Shown in pieces: positions 6,854-15,162 of a DNA stretch of 64,000 nucleotides (its first letter is position 1; the number at the start of each line of letters is the position of its first letter). The translations under genes and the position numbers were made by a program. A model generated the notes under the pieces. The model searched no databases. It was not told the origin of the DNA and saw only the letters and a program-made list of their open reading frames with translations. The stretch is from Streptomyces sp. WMMC500 (GTDB lineage: Bacteria; Actinomycetota; Actinomycetes; Streptomycetales; Streptomycetaceae), in contig NZ_CP114905.1 in assembly GCF_027497195.1 (NCBI RefSeq), forward strand, positions 4,351,001 to 4,415,000, given 5' to 3'.

Positions 6854-8431
6854 TCAGCTCTTGCCGTTGCCCTCGCCCTTGACGTGCCGCTGGATGAAGT
6901 CGTGGGCCAGGTCGCCGAACTGCTCGCCGAAGGCCATGGACCGCTCGACCGTCTTCTTGAAGTGCACGCCGCCGTCGACCCGGCTGTAGGCGCACCTCTC
7001 GTTGAAGTCCGTCCACGTCGGGAACGACACCCGCACGTTCTGGGAGGGAGTGATCCCCGGCTCCACGATCGACTTGCCGACCTCGAAGTCGAACTCCCAG
7101 CCCAGCTCGTCCGTGCCGAAGAACCGCCGCGCCGTCTGCGACGCCGCCGAGCCCACCGTGGTCGAACCCGACGGGTACTCCGGGTGGTCACCGGTCGGCA
7201 GGTAGCTGGACCACTCGTCCGCCCGGATGTCGTTGACCGTGCCCATGCCGATGCCACCCCAGGCGGTCAGCTTTCGCCGCCCGTACACGTACGGAACGGC
7301 GGTGATCGGGCGCACCGCCTCGTACATGCGCTTGAAGCGCCAGGCGGCGATGAGGGCGTCGAAGGTCGCCAGGATGTGCTGGAGCAACCAGTGGGCCCAG
7401 CCGTGCACGCCCAGTTCGTTGTTCTCGTCGTGCTTCAGGGCGATCTCGATGGACGAGTGGCCGATGCCCCAGAGCTTGTTCTCCATGATCTCGGCGAGCG
7501 CCTTGTGCTCGTCGTCGAGCGCCGCGGACGCCTCGATGACCTCGTCGACCGAACGCTTGTAGGCGCGGCGGTCGGTGTGGTCGGTGAAGTCGGGCCGGGC
7601 GAGGCGGAACCGGGCCGGGTCCTTGTAGATGTGCGGCAGGGTCACCGCGATCTGCGGGGTCACCATGTGCTGGGTGACGTAGATGCCCAGGTCGCCCGGG
7701 CCGCCGCCGGCGCGCCGGCCGTTGTGCCGCTGGAGCTGCGGCTGCCACCGGGAGGGGTTGTTCAGGTCGAAGGCGGTGTTCACCGGCACGTATCCGGTGT
7801 AGTCCGCCCACGGCGTGGGGTTGTACTTACGGCCCCCCTCATAACCGAGGGCGTTCATGCCGTCGCTCTTCATCACGTTCCAGACGGCCTTGGCCGCGAC
7901 GTTGCCGATGCCCACCGGGGTGGTCACGTCCTCCGACTCGTCGTCGGGGTCCAGACCGAGGGCGACCATCATCTCTCGCAGGGATTCCACGATGGGCGGC
8001 AGCAGCCGGCTCCAGATCGCGTTCTGGGCGTGGAGGCAGGCGATGTTCATGTTGCGGTTGGTGGCCGACTCACTGGAGGGGCGCTTCGGGATGTTGCTGT
8101 AAATCCCGACCGCGGTCTCGTGGTACGGGGCCAGCGCGTCGAACAGCGCCAGCATCGCCGCGCGGTTCATGAACAGGATGAGGGTGACGTCCATCGTGCC
8201 GATGAACGCGTCGCTGGCCGACTGACCTGTCCGCGGGCCGGTGGGCTGGGCCCACTTGATGTAGTTGTCCTTGTCCAGGTCGGGAAGCTCGGGCGGCTCG
8301 TCGCTGCCGGCGGCCAGGGCCGGGCGGGAGAGAGCCAGCGTGGAAAGGGCTGCCGTCGACCCGGCGCCGACCAGCAGCGACCTGCGGCCTATCGGCGAGC
8401 CTATGAGAGGGGTGCGTCCGGAACTCGTCAT
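6854..8431 (-). CDS. Tat-exported vanadium haloperoxidase-like (PAP2 fold) protein
   Basis: About 525 residues. The N-terminus is a twin-arginine signal (GRRSLLVGAGSTAALSTLAL, then ALAAG). The body is a vanadium-haloperoxidase/PAP2-type helical protein with RMYEAVRPITAVPYVYG, a TGDHPEYPSGSTT loop and a late SRVDGGVHF. In fungal chloroperoxidase the loop is PSGH; here the residue after PSG is Ser (about residue 423), so proton transfer may differ, while the later vanadate-ligand-type His is present. The start was set at the second Met because AGAGG lies properly before it and nothing lies before the first. Confidence 0.8.
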   Translation of the reverse strand: MTSSGRTPLIGSPIGRRSLLVGAGSTAALSTLALSRPALAAGSDEPPELPDLDKDNYIKWAQPTGPRTGQSASDAFIGTMDVTLILFMNRAAMLALFDALAPYHETAVGIYSNIPKRPSSESATNRNMNIACLHAQNAIWSRLLPPIVESLREMMVALGLDPDDESEDVTTPVGIGNVAAKAVWNVMKSDGMNALGYEGGRKYNPTPWADYTGYVPVNTAFDLNNPSRWQPQLQRHNGRRAGGGPGDLGIYVTQHMVTPQIAVTLPHIYKDPARFRLARPDFTDHTDRRAYKRSVDEVIEASAALDDEHKALAEIMENKLWGIGHSSIEIALKHDENNELGVHGWAHWLLQHILATFDALIAAWRFKRMYEAVRPITAVPYVYGRRKLTAWGGIGMGTVNDIRADEWSSYLPTGDHPEYPSGSTTVGSAASQTARRFFGTDELGWEFDFEVGKSIVEPGITPSQNVRVSFPTWTDFNERCAYSRVDGGVHFKKTVERSMAFGEQFGDLAHDFIQRHVKGEGNGKS

Positions 8432-8449
8432 GATCCTCTTTCTTTTCAT

Positions 8450-8864
8450 CGGCGGGGAGGGCCCAGAGACGAACGTGACATGCGGCCCTTCGAGGAAACG
8501 GGATCTCGATGGTGGTGCCGTGTGGTGCTCTCCGGGTTTTCGTGAGAGAGCGATGTGGGGGAGCGTGGGGCGGCGGGCGGGAAACCGCCGCCCGGGGGGG
8601 GGAGAAACGCTGCAGGATCCGGGACCACGCTCGTCGGCCGCGGCGCGAAAGCGATTTCCGGAGAATCCCCTTCGTGTCCCGTACGAGCATGGTGCAGATT
8701 CGTTACGCCTTTCCCGCCTACGCCACCGTCTCCTCGCTCGGTTCGCTCTTCCCGGTTTCGTGCGGCGGGGCCGGCACGTTCTTCGGGTGGAGGTTTCCAG
8801 CGGTGGCAGCGGGTCGGGAAGTACAGGTTATGGTGTTGTGTGGCGTGGCCGGTAGGTCGGCCGT
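8450..8864. other. Upstream region of the haloperoxidase-like gene; no gene seen
   Basis: No convincing reading frame. It presumably holds the promoter of the minus-strand haloperoxidase-like gene. Base composition drops from about 8640 onward. Confidence 0.4.
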
Positions 8865-9068
8865 GTGGTGTCACGTGAGAAAAGGCGCATCGACCAGTCG
8901 GGTCGATTCTCCGAGGGCCGGGCAAAGCCCTTCCGCACCTATACCTTCGGACACCCAGAACTCCAAGCAGTCGATGCCGATGACGTCCCCGTGGAACCTG
9001 CGGAGGGGACACTACCGACCGTCACTCAAGAGTCACTCGAAAGGGACTATGGCAGAGATCTTTCTTGA
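8865..9068 (+). CDS. Candidate small acidic protein, 67 aa
   Basis: A GTG-started frame inside a 1.1-kb gap. The N-terminal 25 residues are basic and the C-terminal 40 strongly acidic (FGHPELQAVDADDVPVEPAE, then TQESLERDYG). Codons are less GC-biased than in neighbouring genes, with several A/T third positions, which fits either foreign origin or non-coding sequence. The leader-like acidic segment would suit a RiPP precursor, but no modification enzyme is adjacent. No clear ribosome site is seen. Treat it as a possibility only. Confidence 0.3.
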   Translation: MVSREKRRIDQSGRFSEGRAKPFRTYTFGHPELQAVDADDVPVEPAEGTLPTVTQESLERDYGRDLS

Positions 9069-9541
9069 CATGCCGAATCAGCCGTGACAAATTCACAGTG
9101 TGATGAAAATGGAGCGCCATCGTCACGTGTAAAGCACATGTCAGGGAATACCCGGATTGATCCGGAGCACACGACGGCATCGGCAGGGCAGGTCCTTACG
9201 CCGCCGGGCCTTTCCGGAATGCGGCCCGCCGCAGGGCGCGGTAGCCGGCGGTGAGCCTGGCCGCGGCCAGGGCGCAGCCGGTGAGGGCCGTGAGGGTGCG
9301 GAGCCGGGATCCGGCGGCGGATCTCCGAGAGAGTTGTCCACAGGCTGTGGGAACGGTTGCCGCTCGACGGCCGTCGGCGCGCGGTCACCTTGCCGCGGTC
9401 GCCGAGGAGTTGCTGCGGGGGCGCCTGGACGGCGTCTTCCCCGGGGAGTGCCGCCGGTACCGGCGGTGAGCACCCCCGGCGGGACGAGCCGGTGGCCGGG
9501 CGCGGGACACCCGGCCACCGGTCGCGCCTACCGCCGGTCCG
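9069..9541. other. Non-coding gap
   Basis: No supported gene. The first 100 bases are unusually AT-rich for this window (AATTCACAGTGTGATGAAAA region). The plus frame from about 9251 to 9469 reads partly like protein (GHLAAVAEELLRGRLDGVFP) and may be a decayed fragment, but I could not assign it. Confidence 0.35.
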
Positions 9542-10003
9542 TCACTCGAAGACGAACGGGCCCGGGTTCTGCGGGGTGGTGGCGTCACAGTTGGCCGTGA
9601 TGCCGAGGACCTGGACCGTCAGGGACGTGGCCTCCAGCGAGTCGCCGGAGGCGACCGTGCCGGACAGCGGACCCGTGTCGGCCGGGCTGCCGGCCGGAAT
9701 GGCCGGGTTGGAACTGCCGGAGAACTCGGCCGTGTCGGTGCCGTTCTTCGTGAGGGTGAGGGTGGAGGACGCGGAGTTCGCCGCGATGTCGATCGGCGCG
9801 GTGATGGCGTCGGTGGTGATGGTGATGGTCGCCGCGGTGCCGTCCTGCGTGGCTTCGAGCGTCGCCTCGCCGGAGCCCCAAGTGCCGCAGTCGAAGCCGA
9901 TGGTGGCGGTCTGCGGCTCCACCGCGAGCGCGCTCGGCGCGGCCAGTAACAGCGCGCCGGCGACCGCGGCACCGACGCCCAGGGCGGTGCGTGCCTTCTT
10001 CAT
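9542..10003 (-). CDS. Small secreted protein of unknown function
   Basis: A 153-residue protein with a classical Sec signal peptide (MKKARTALGVGAAVAGALLL, cleaved near ALA-VEP). The mature part is Thr/Ser/Ala-rich and predicted beta-structured, with two Cys (FDCGTWG near the start, TANCDAT near the end) that could form a disulfide. AGAGG precedes the chosen ATG; the frame is open further upstream but without a signal-like start. Codon 19 (9947-9949 on the plus strand) is TTA, so expression may depend on bldA. The function is unknown; it looks like an extracellular or surface protein. Confidence 0.75.
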   Translation of the reverse strand: MKKARTALGVGAAVAGALLLAAPSALAVEPQTATIGFDCGTWGSGEATLEATQDGTAATITITTDAITAPIDIAANSASSTLTLTKNGTDTAEFSGSSNPAIPAGSPADTGPLSGTVASGDSLEATSLTVQVLGITANCDATTPQNPGPFVFE

Positions 10004-10333
10004 GGAGTGCCTCTTCCTTGTGGGGGGTCGGGGTGGATCACCCCGCATACGTAGGCATTGAGGCAGCTCGGCACCGGGAGGGCAAGACCGGTGAACCGAC
10101 TTTGTTGTCATGGGCATCACTATTGCGCCAAGTTTGTTACCGGTGGGTCAACGGGCGAGTAGGGCCGCCCCCGACGACCGCGACGCCCCCGTCCCCCGGC
10201 GCCGCCCGCCCCGCCTCCCGCCGGGCGGCGAACCCCCCAGAGGGGTGATCCGCAGTGCCCTGGGCTTTCGCGCCGTCGTTACCAGCCAAACGGGCGCCTA
10301 CGCACTCTGCCCCCGGGAAGGCGGCTTGTCCTC
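10004..10333. other. Divergent promoter region before the prenyl-aromatic operon
   Basis: A 330-bp space between the secreted protein gene (minus) and the polyprenyl synthase gene (plus). An AT-rich block at about 10095-10145 stands out and is the likely location of promoters. No clear operator or small gene was recognised. Confidence 0.45.
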
Positions 10334-11554
10334 ATGCAGCGCACCGACGCCGGCCCGGCGTGCTTTCCGCTCGCCGAGCTGCGTCACGCCGTGGACGCCG
10401 GCATCGCCGCCTGGCTGGACCGCGGCGGTCCCGGCGCCGGTGCTGCCGATGGCGATGGCGATGCCGACTACCTCGCCACCGCGCAGCGGTGGGCGCTCAG
10501 CCCGCCCGGCAAGCTCCTGCGGCCGATCACCCTCCTCGCCGCCGCCGGCGCCGTCGGCGGCTCGTACGACGCGGTGATGCCCGCCGCCGTGGGCATCGAA
10601 CTCGCCCACGTCGCGACCCTCGTGCACGACGACATCATCGACGGCGACGAGCTGCGCCGCGGCAAGGCCGCGGCGCACCGCGAGTTCGGGCTCGCCCACG
10701 GGGTGCTGGCGGCCGACTCGTTGTTCTTCGCCCTCTTCCAGCAGCTCGGCGGCTGCCGGCGCACCGGCGTGCCGGAGAGCTGCGTCCTCGACGCCGTCGA
10801 GGCCCTCGGCGCCGCCGGGCAGCAGACCGCGCGGGGCGTCGCGCAGGAGGTCGCGCTCAGCGGCAGCCTGTGCGAGGTGACCGCCCCGGCGGACGGGGGC
10901 ATCGCCGCGTACGTGGAGATGGTCCGGCTGAAAAGCGCGTCGCTGTTCCGCGCCGCGTGCCACGTGGGTGCGCTGCTCGGCGGCGGGAACCCGGAGCAGG
11001 CGGGGGTGCTGGCGGTGTACGGGGAGGCGATGGGGATCGCGTTCCAGATCCGGGACGACCTGCTGCCCTACACGTCCGTCGTCGGCGGCGGCGACAGCGC
11101 CGACAGCGGCGGCGAGTACGACCATGACGACGGCGACCGCGTCGACCTGCGCGCCGGCAAGCCCGTCTGCAGCGACCTCCGCAACCGCCGCCCCGCGCTG
11201 CCCGTACTCCTCGCCCACCGCCTCGGCGGCCACGCCGAGCGGGCGGCGCTCGCCGCACTCGTCGACGGCACGAGCGACGAACACGGCCGCCACCGGCAAC
11301 TCTCACGTCTCGCCCGCGAGACCGGCGCGCTGCGCGCGGCGCAGAGCATGGCCCGCGCGTACGTCGACCGCTGCCACCGCGCGCTGGCGCCCGTGCCGCC
11401 GGGCGCGGACCGCGACCGGCTGGCGTGGCTCGCCGACGAGGTGGCGGGCCCGGCGTACGGCCAGGAGCACGGCGGCGTTCAGGAGCGCGGCTGCTCCCCC
11501 GCACACGGCAGCTCCCCCGCACACGGCCGCGCCACCGGCGGTGACCTGCCGTGA
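10334..11554 (+). CDS. Trans-polyprenyl diphosphate synthase
   Basis: A 406-residue all-helical prenyl elongation enzyme. The first Asp-rich motif is DDIID (99-103). The residues before it, AHVATLVHDD, place Ala and Thr at positions -5 and -4. This pattern is seen in C20 and longer synthases such as IspB, so a long chain is likely. The second motif reads DDLLP (241-245) with Pro for the third Asp, followed by GKPVCSDLRNRRPALPVLLA. It is the first gene of a five-gene operon; its GTGA stop overlaps the next start. It should supply the allylic donor for the UbiA enzyme at the operon's end. Confidence 0.88.
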   Translation: MQRTDAGPACFPLAELRHAVDAGIAAWLDRGGPGAGAADGDGDADYLATAQRWALSPPGKLLRPITLLAAAGAVGGSYDAVMPAAVGIELAHVATLVHDDIIDGDELRRGKAAAHREFGLAHGVLAADSLFFALFQQLGGCRRTGVPESCVLDAVEALGAAGQQTARGVAQEVALSGSLCEVTAPADGGIAAYVEMVRLKSASLFRAACHVGALLGGGNPEQAGVLAVYGEAMGIAFQIRDDLLPYTSVVGGGDSADSGGEYDHDDGDRVDLRAGKPVCSDLRNRRPALPVLLAHRLGGHAERAALAALVDGTSDEHGRHRQLSRLARETGALRAAQSMARAYVDRCHRALAPVPPGADRDRLAWLADEVAGPAYGQEHGGVQERGCSPAHGSSPAHGRATGGDLP

Positions 11555-12348
11555 ACACCCCGCCCCCCGACCCCGCCGCCCCCCTCGTCATGCCCCGCGG
11601 CGGCCCCGCCGCCGCCCGCTGGGACCGGCTCTACGAGACCGACAGAGAGGAGTACATCGACCGCCCCGACACCCCCGCCGCCGCCCGCCGCGTCCTGCGC
11701 GGCCTCGACCGGCTCCAGCGCCTCACCCTCGGCTACCGCACCTGCGGCCGGCTCACCGCGGCGGCCCTCGGCCCCGCGCCCCGCCCGCGGGTGCTGGAAC
11801 TCGGCGCCGGCTGCGGGCGCCTGTCGTCCGACGTCCTCCGCCGCCACCCCACCGCCCGCGTCACCGCCAGCGACGTCAACCCGCGTGTCGTCGCGGAGCT
11901 GCGCGCCGGGCCGCTGGGCCGCCATCCGCGGGCCGAGTGCGCGGTGGTCGACGCCACCGCGATCGACGCCCCGGCGGGCGCGTACGACGTGGCGGTGATG
12001 ACCACGTCCCTGCACCACCTGACGCCGGACGGGGTGGTGGCGCTGCTGGGGGAGGGCACCCGGGTGGCGCGGACCCTGCTGCTCGTGGACGGCTGGCGGA
12101 ATCCGCTGTTCCTCGCCGCGGTACCGCTGATGTTCCTGACCGGGGGTGCGGCGCACGTGCACGACGGTGTCGTCAGCCTGCGCAAGATGTACAGCGGCGC
12201 CGCCGTCCGGGCCCTTGCGGGGATGTGCGGAGCGCCACTGCGGGTGCACACTCGGTTCGCACTGCCGGGGTATCTCGTCGTCACCGCCAGTCGGTCGGCG
12301 TACGCCCCGGCAACTGCCGTTCAGAACCGTCTCCGTACCCGAAAGTGA
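11551..12348 (+). CDS. Class I SAM-dependent methyltransferase
   Basis: A 265-residue protein with the Rossmann methyltransferase core. Motif I is VLELGAGCGRLSSDVL (about residue 70), followed by the acidic loop TASDVNPRVV and then AVVDATAID and VAVMTTSLHHL. The C-terminal third is more hydrophobic (NPLFLAAVPLMFLTGG), suggesting a lipophilic substrate or membrane contact. GTG start, 4-base overlap with the synthase before it. In this operon it probably methylates the prenylated or hydroxylated aromatic, on O or C, as UbiE/UbiG do in ubiquinone synthesis; that is inference. Confidence 0.85.
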   Translation: MNTPPPDPAAPLVMPRGGPAAARWDRLYETDREEYIDRPDTPAAARRVLRGLDRLQRLTLGYRTCGRLTAAALGPAPRPRVLELGAGCGRLSSDVLRRHPTARVTASDVNPRVVAELRAGPLGRHPRAECAVVDATAIDAPAGAYDVAVMTTSLHHLTPDGVVALLGEGTRVARTLLLVDGWRNPLFLAAVPLMFLTGGAAHVHDGVVSLRKMYSGAAVRALAGMCGAPLRVHTRFALPGYLVVTASRSAYAPATAVQNRLRTRK

Positions 12349-12941
12349 GCCGCAACGGTATGCCCACGAGGACCCAGCTCCTTCGCGCAGCCCACGACGA
12401 CATCTTCGCCACCCCCGGCACCGACACCGCCCGGTCGGCCATCGCCCGCTTCCGCAGCCCGCTGACCCGCATGCTGCTCGGCAGCGACGGCCTGACGACC
12501 ACGCTCCTGGAGTCGTGGGCGGGCTCCCCGCTGGAGGTCGGCGACGTGACGCTCCGCTTCGTCCGCGCCGAACGGGCCCCGCGCGGCGCCGCCGCCCTGC
12601 TCGGCACCGAAGGCGACGTGCTCGTGCGGCACTCGACGCTCACCGACGCCCGCGGCCGGATGTGGTCGTGGAACCAGGTCGTCGCGGGCCCGGCCGGCGA
12701 GCCCGCGCTGCGGCGCTGCCTCACCGACGCCTCGGCGCCGGTGGGCCCCGCGCTGCGGGCGGCGGGCGCCCGGCTGGGGCGGACGGTCGTACGCGCCGGG
12801 GTGACCCCGTGGCCGCCGGACCCGCGGGAGCAGGCGGCGTTCAGGACGTACCGGCTGTGGTGCGGGGACGACGTCCTGGCCGCCATCCACGAGGTGTTCA
12901 ACCCCGCGCACGTACCGGCGGATCTGCGGGAGGCGGCATGA
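12345..12941 (+). CDS. Chorismate lyase-like (DUF98) protein, putative 4-hydroxybenzoate synthase
   Basis: About 198 residues. The segment SPLTRMLLGSDGLTTTLLES, then VTLRFVRAERAPRGAAALLG and a HSTLTDARGRMWSWNQVV strand, resembles chorismate pyruvate-lyase family proteins. These cut chorismate to 4-hydroxybenzoate plus pyruvate. Next to a PobA-like hydroxylase and a UbiA prenyltransferase this assignment is attractive, but it rests on my reading of the fold. I chose the GTG at 12345 because it overlaps the methyltransferase stop by 4 bases like the other operon junctions; an ATG at 12360 is the alternative. Confidence 0.7.
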   Translation: MSRNGMPTRTQLLRAAHDDIFATPGTDTARSAIARFRSPLTRMLLGSDGLTTTLLESWAGSPLEVGDVTLRFVRAERAPRGAAALLGTEGDVLVRHSTLTDARGRMWSWNQVVAGPAGEPALRRCLTDASAPVGPALRAAGARLGRTVVRAGVTPWPPDPREQAAFRTYRLWCGDDVLAAIHEVFNPAHVPADLREAA

Positions 12942-14212
12942 CACGGGCACAGCGGCGGGTGCGTACGCAGGTCGCCGTCGTGGGCGCGGGACCGGCCGGC
13001 CTGGTCCTGGCGAACGTCCTTTTACGCGCCGGCGTCGGCGTCGCCGTCGTGGAGCGCCGCTCGCGCGCCGAGGTCGAACGGCGCGCGCGGGCGGGCCTGG
13101 TGGAGCACCGGATCGTCGAGTACCTGCGCGCGCACGGCCTGGCCGACCGGCTGCTGGCCGAGGGCACCCGGCACGGCTGGTGCGACTTCCTGTGCTCGGG
13201 CCGGCTGCTGCGCTTCGACTACGGCGCGCAGTCCGGGGGCGTACGGCACTGGGTGTACCCGCAGCAGCTCCTCGTGCGCGACCTCATCGCCGACCTCCAC
13301 GAGGCGGGCCACACCCCGGAGTTCTCGCTCCCGGCGACCCGCGTGCACGTCGACGGCGCCGGGCCGGCGCGGGTGGAGTGCGCCGGGCTCGACATCGACT
13401 GCGACTACGTCGTCGGCTGCGACGGCCCGCACGGCGTCACCCCGCAGGCGCTCCCCCCGGAGGCCGCGCCGCACGACGGCCTCCCCGGGACCGGGCCTGC
13501 GCCGCCGGGCGGGCTGGACGAGCGGTACCCGTACGACTGGCTCACGCTCCTCGCCGAGGTCGACCGCGGCGTACCGGGTGTCGTCTACGCCGTGCACGAG
13601 GACGGCTTCGCCGGCGTCATGCCGCGTACGTCCCGCATCGCCCGGCTCTACCTGGAGATCCCCGCGGGCGACGCCACCGCCCGCTGGACCGCCCCCCGCG
13701 TGCACGAGCGGCTGCGCACCCGGCTGGTGGGCGCGGGCGCGGCGGTGCCGCGGCTGGGGCGCATCCTGGAGACGGGGGTGCTGCGGATGCGCAGCAGCGT
13801 GCGGCGGCGGTTCCAGCACGGGCGGCTCTTCCTTGCCGGGGACGCGGCGCACGTGCTGACGCCCTCGGGCGCGAAGGGCATGAACCTCGCCGTCGCGGAC
13901 GCCGCCGACCTGGCCGACGCGCTGATCCGCCGCTACCGCTACGGCGACGAGGCACACCTGGACGGCTACACGTCCCGCAGACTCCCCGAGGTGCTGCGGA
14001 CCCGCGACCTCGCGGCCGGGTTCCTGGACCTGCTCCATCCGCAGGGCCGGCACCCCGCGGACCGCCGGGCGGAACTGGCCCTGCGGCTGGAGCGGATGCG
14101 GGAGCTGGCGGAACCGGGCGCCGCGGGCGCCGCGTTCGCGCACTGGTACGTCGGCGCAGGCCCGGAACTTCCCGTCCCCCACACCTCGGCACCCAGGGAG
14201 CCCACTCCATGA
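12938..14212 (+). CDS. PobA-like 4-hydroxybenzoate 3-monooxygenase (FAD)
   Basis: A 424-residue class A flavoprotein hydroxylase. GAGPAG (16-21) binds FAD. RARAGLVEHRIVEYLRAHGL matches the p-hydroxybenzoate hydroxylase segment after the first strand. YPQQLLVRDLI and the DG motif GCDGPHG follow, then GDAAHVLTPSGAKGMNLAVAD at about 304-324, very close to PobA. An insertion rich in Pro/Gly/Ala (about 168-190) separates the halves. It should hydroxylate 4-hydroxybenzoate or its prenylated form ortho to the OH. Codon 29 (13022-13024) is TTA. It overlaps both neighbours by 4 bases. Confidence 0.87.
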   Translation: MTRAQRRVRTQVAVVGAGPAGLVLANVLLRAGVGVAVVERRSRAEVERRARAGLVEHRIVEYLRAHGLADRLLAEGTRHGWCDFLCSGRLLRFDYGAQSGGVRHWVYPQQLLVRDLIADLHEAGHTPEFSLPATRVHVDGAGPARVECAGLDIDCDYVVGCDGPHGVTPQALPPEAAPHDGLPGTGPAPPGGLDERYPYDWLTLLAEVDRGVPGVVYAVHEDGFAGVMPRTSRIARLYLEIPAGDATARWTAPRVHERLRTRLVGAGAAVPRLGRILETGVLRMRSSVRRRFQHGRLFLAGDAAHVLTPSGAKGMNLAVADAADLADALIRRYRYGDEAHLDGYTSRRLPEVLRTRDLAAGFLDLLHPQGRHPADRRAELALRLERMRELAEPGAAGAAFAHWYVGAGPELPVPHTSAPREPTP

Positions 14213-15123
14213 GTCTTGCGGTCCAGGCGCGGGCGTTGTACGGCTTCTCGCGCGGCAACCAGGCGCTGCTGAGCATCGCGCAGCCCCTGGTCGGCGCGCT
14301 GCTGGCCACCGACCACCCCGCGCCGGGCCGCCTGACCGCCGCCGTACTCGCCACCGCCGCCGCCTTCTTCGCGGTCTTCGCGGCGAACGACCTGTTCGAC
14401 GCCCGGCTCGACCGGCGCAGCGCGGCGATGGCCCACACCCGCGCGGCCCCCGACATCGACAGCGCGGGCGGCCGGCATCCGCTGGCGGAGGGCAGGCTGC
14501 GCTTCACGGCGGGGCTGGCGTGGGTGCTGGTGCTGGGCGCGTTCGCGCTGGCGGTGGCGGCGGCGCTGAGCTGGGTGTGCGCGGTGCTGTTCGTGTGCGC
14601 GGCGCTGCTGGAGGCCGTGTACTGCAAGCTGGCCACGGTCACGGCGTACAAGTTCCTGGTCAGCGGGGTGATGGTCGCGATCGGCGCGTGCGCGGGCTGG
14701 TTCGCCTTCTCCGGCACCGTCGACCCGCTGCGGCTCGGGCTGCTCGCGGTGTGGATGGCGGCGTGGGAGATCGGCGGCCGGAACATCCCCAACGACCTCG
14801 CCGACGTCGAGGAGGACACCCCGCTCGGCATCAAGACCGTGCCGATCGTCTACGGCCCCCGCGCCGCCGCGCGCCTCGCGGCGGCGCTGCTCGTGCTCTC
14901 CGCGGCGGCGGCCTGCGCGCTGGCCGTGGCGGCGTGGCCGTCGTACGGCGCCGTGGGCCTGACGCTCACCGCCCTCACCGCGCTCCCCACCCTCGTCCTC
15001 CCCGCCGCCCGCCTCCTCCGCCGCCCGGACGGCCCGACGGCCCTCGCGGTCTTCAACCGCGCGTCGTTCCACCCGGTGGGGGTCGTGGCGGCCTTCGTGG
15101 CGGGGGCGTGGGTGACGGGCTGA
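14209..15123 (+). CDS. UbiA-family membrane aromatic prenyltransferase
   Basis: A 304-residue integral membrane protein with about eight hydrophobic helices. Both Mg-diphosphate motifs are present: NDLFDARLD (60-68) and NDLADVEED (195-203). They are followed by TPLGIKTVPIVYG, the usual UbiA sequence after the second motif. It transfers a polyprenyl chain from its diphosphate to an aromatic ring. It is last in the operon, ATGA-overlapped with the PobA-like gene. The presumed acceptor is 4-hydroxybenzoate from the lyase-like protein and the donor comes from the first gene; the product is unknown. Confidence 0.88.
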   Translation: MSLAVQARALYGFSRGNQALLSIAQPLVGALLATDHPAPGRLTAAVLATAAAFFAVFAANDLFDARLDRRSAAMAHTRAAPDIDSAGGRHPLAEGRLRFTAGLAWVLVLGAFALAVAAALSWVCAVLFVCAALLEAVYCKLATVTAYKFLVSGVMVAIGACAGWFAFSGTVDPLRLGLLAVWMAAWEIGGRNIPNDLADVEEDTPLGIKTVPIVYGPRAAARLAAALLVLSAAAACALAVAAWPSYGAVGLTLTALTALPTLVLPAARLLRRPDGPTALAVFNRASFHPVGVVAAFVAGAWVTG

Positions 15124-15162
15124 CGCCCGCGACGCGCGGCCGTCCCGCCGTCGCCGGCCGGG

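Noticed and set aside
10334..15123. Assignment of the operon to ubiquinone synthesis
   Set aside because: The enzymes resemble the ubiquinone set, but actinomycetes generally use menaquinone and no decarboxylase or further Ubi genes are present.
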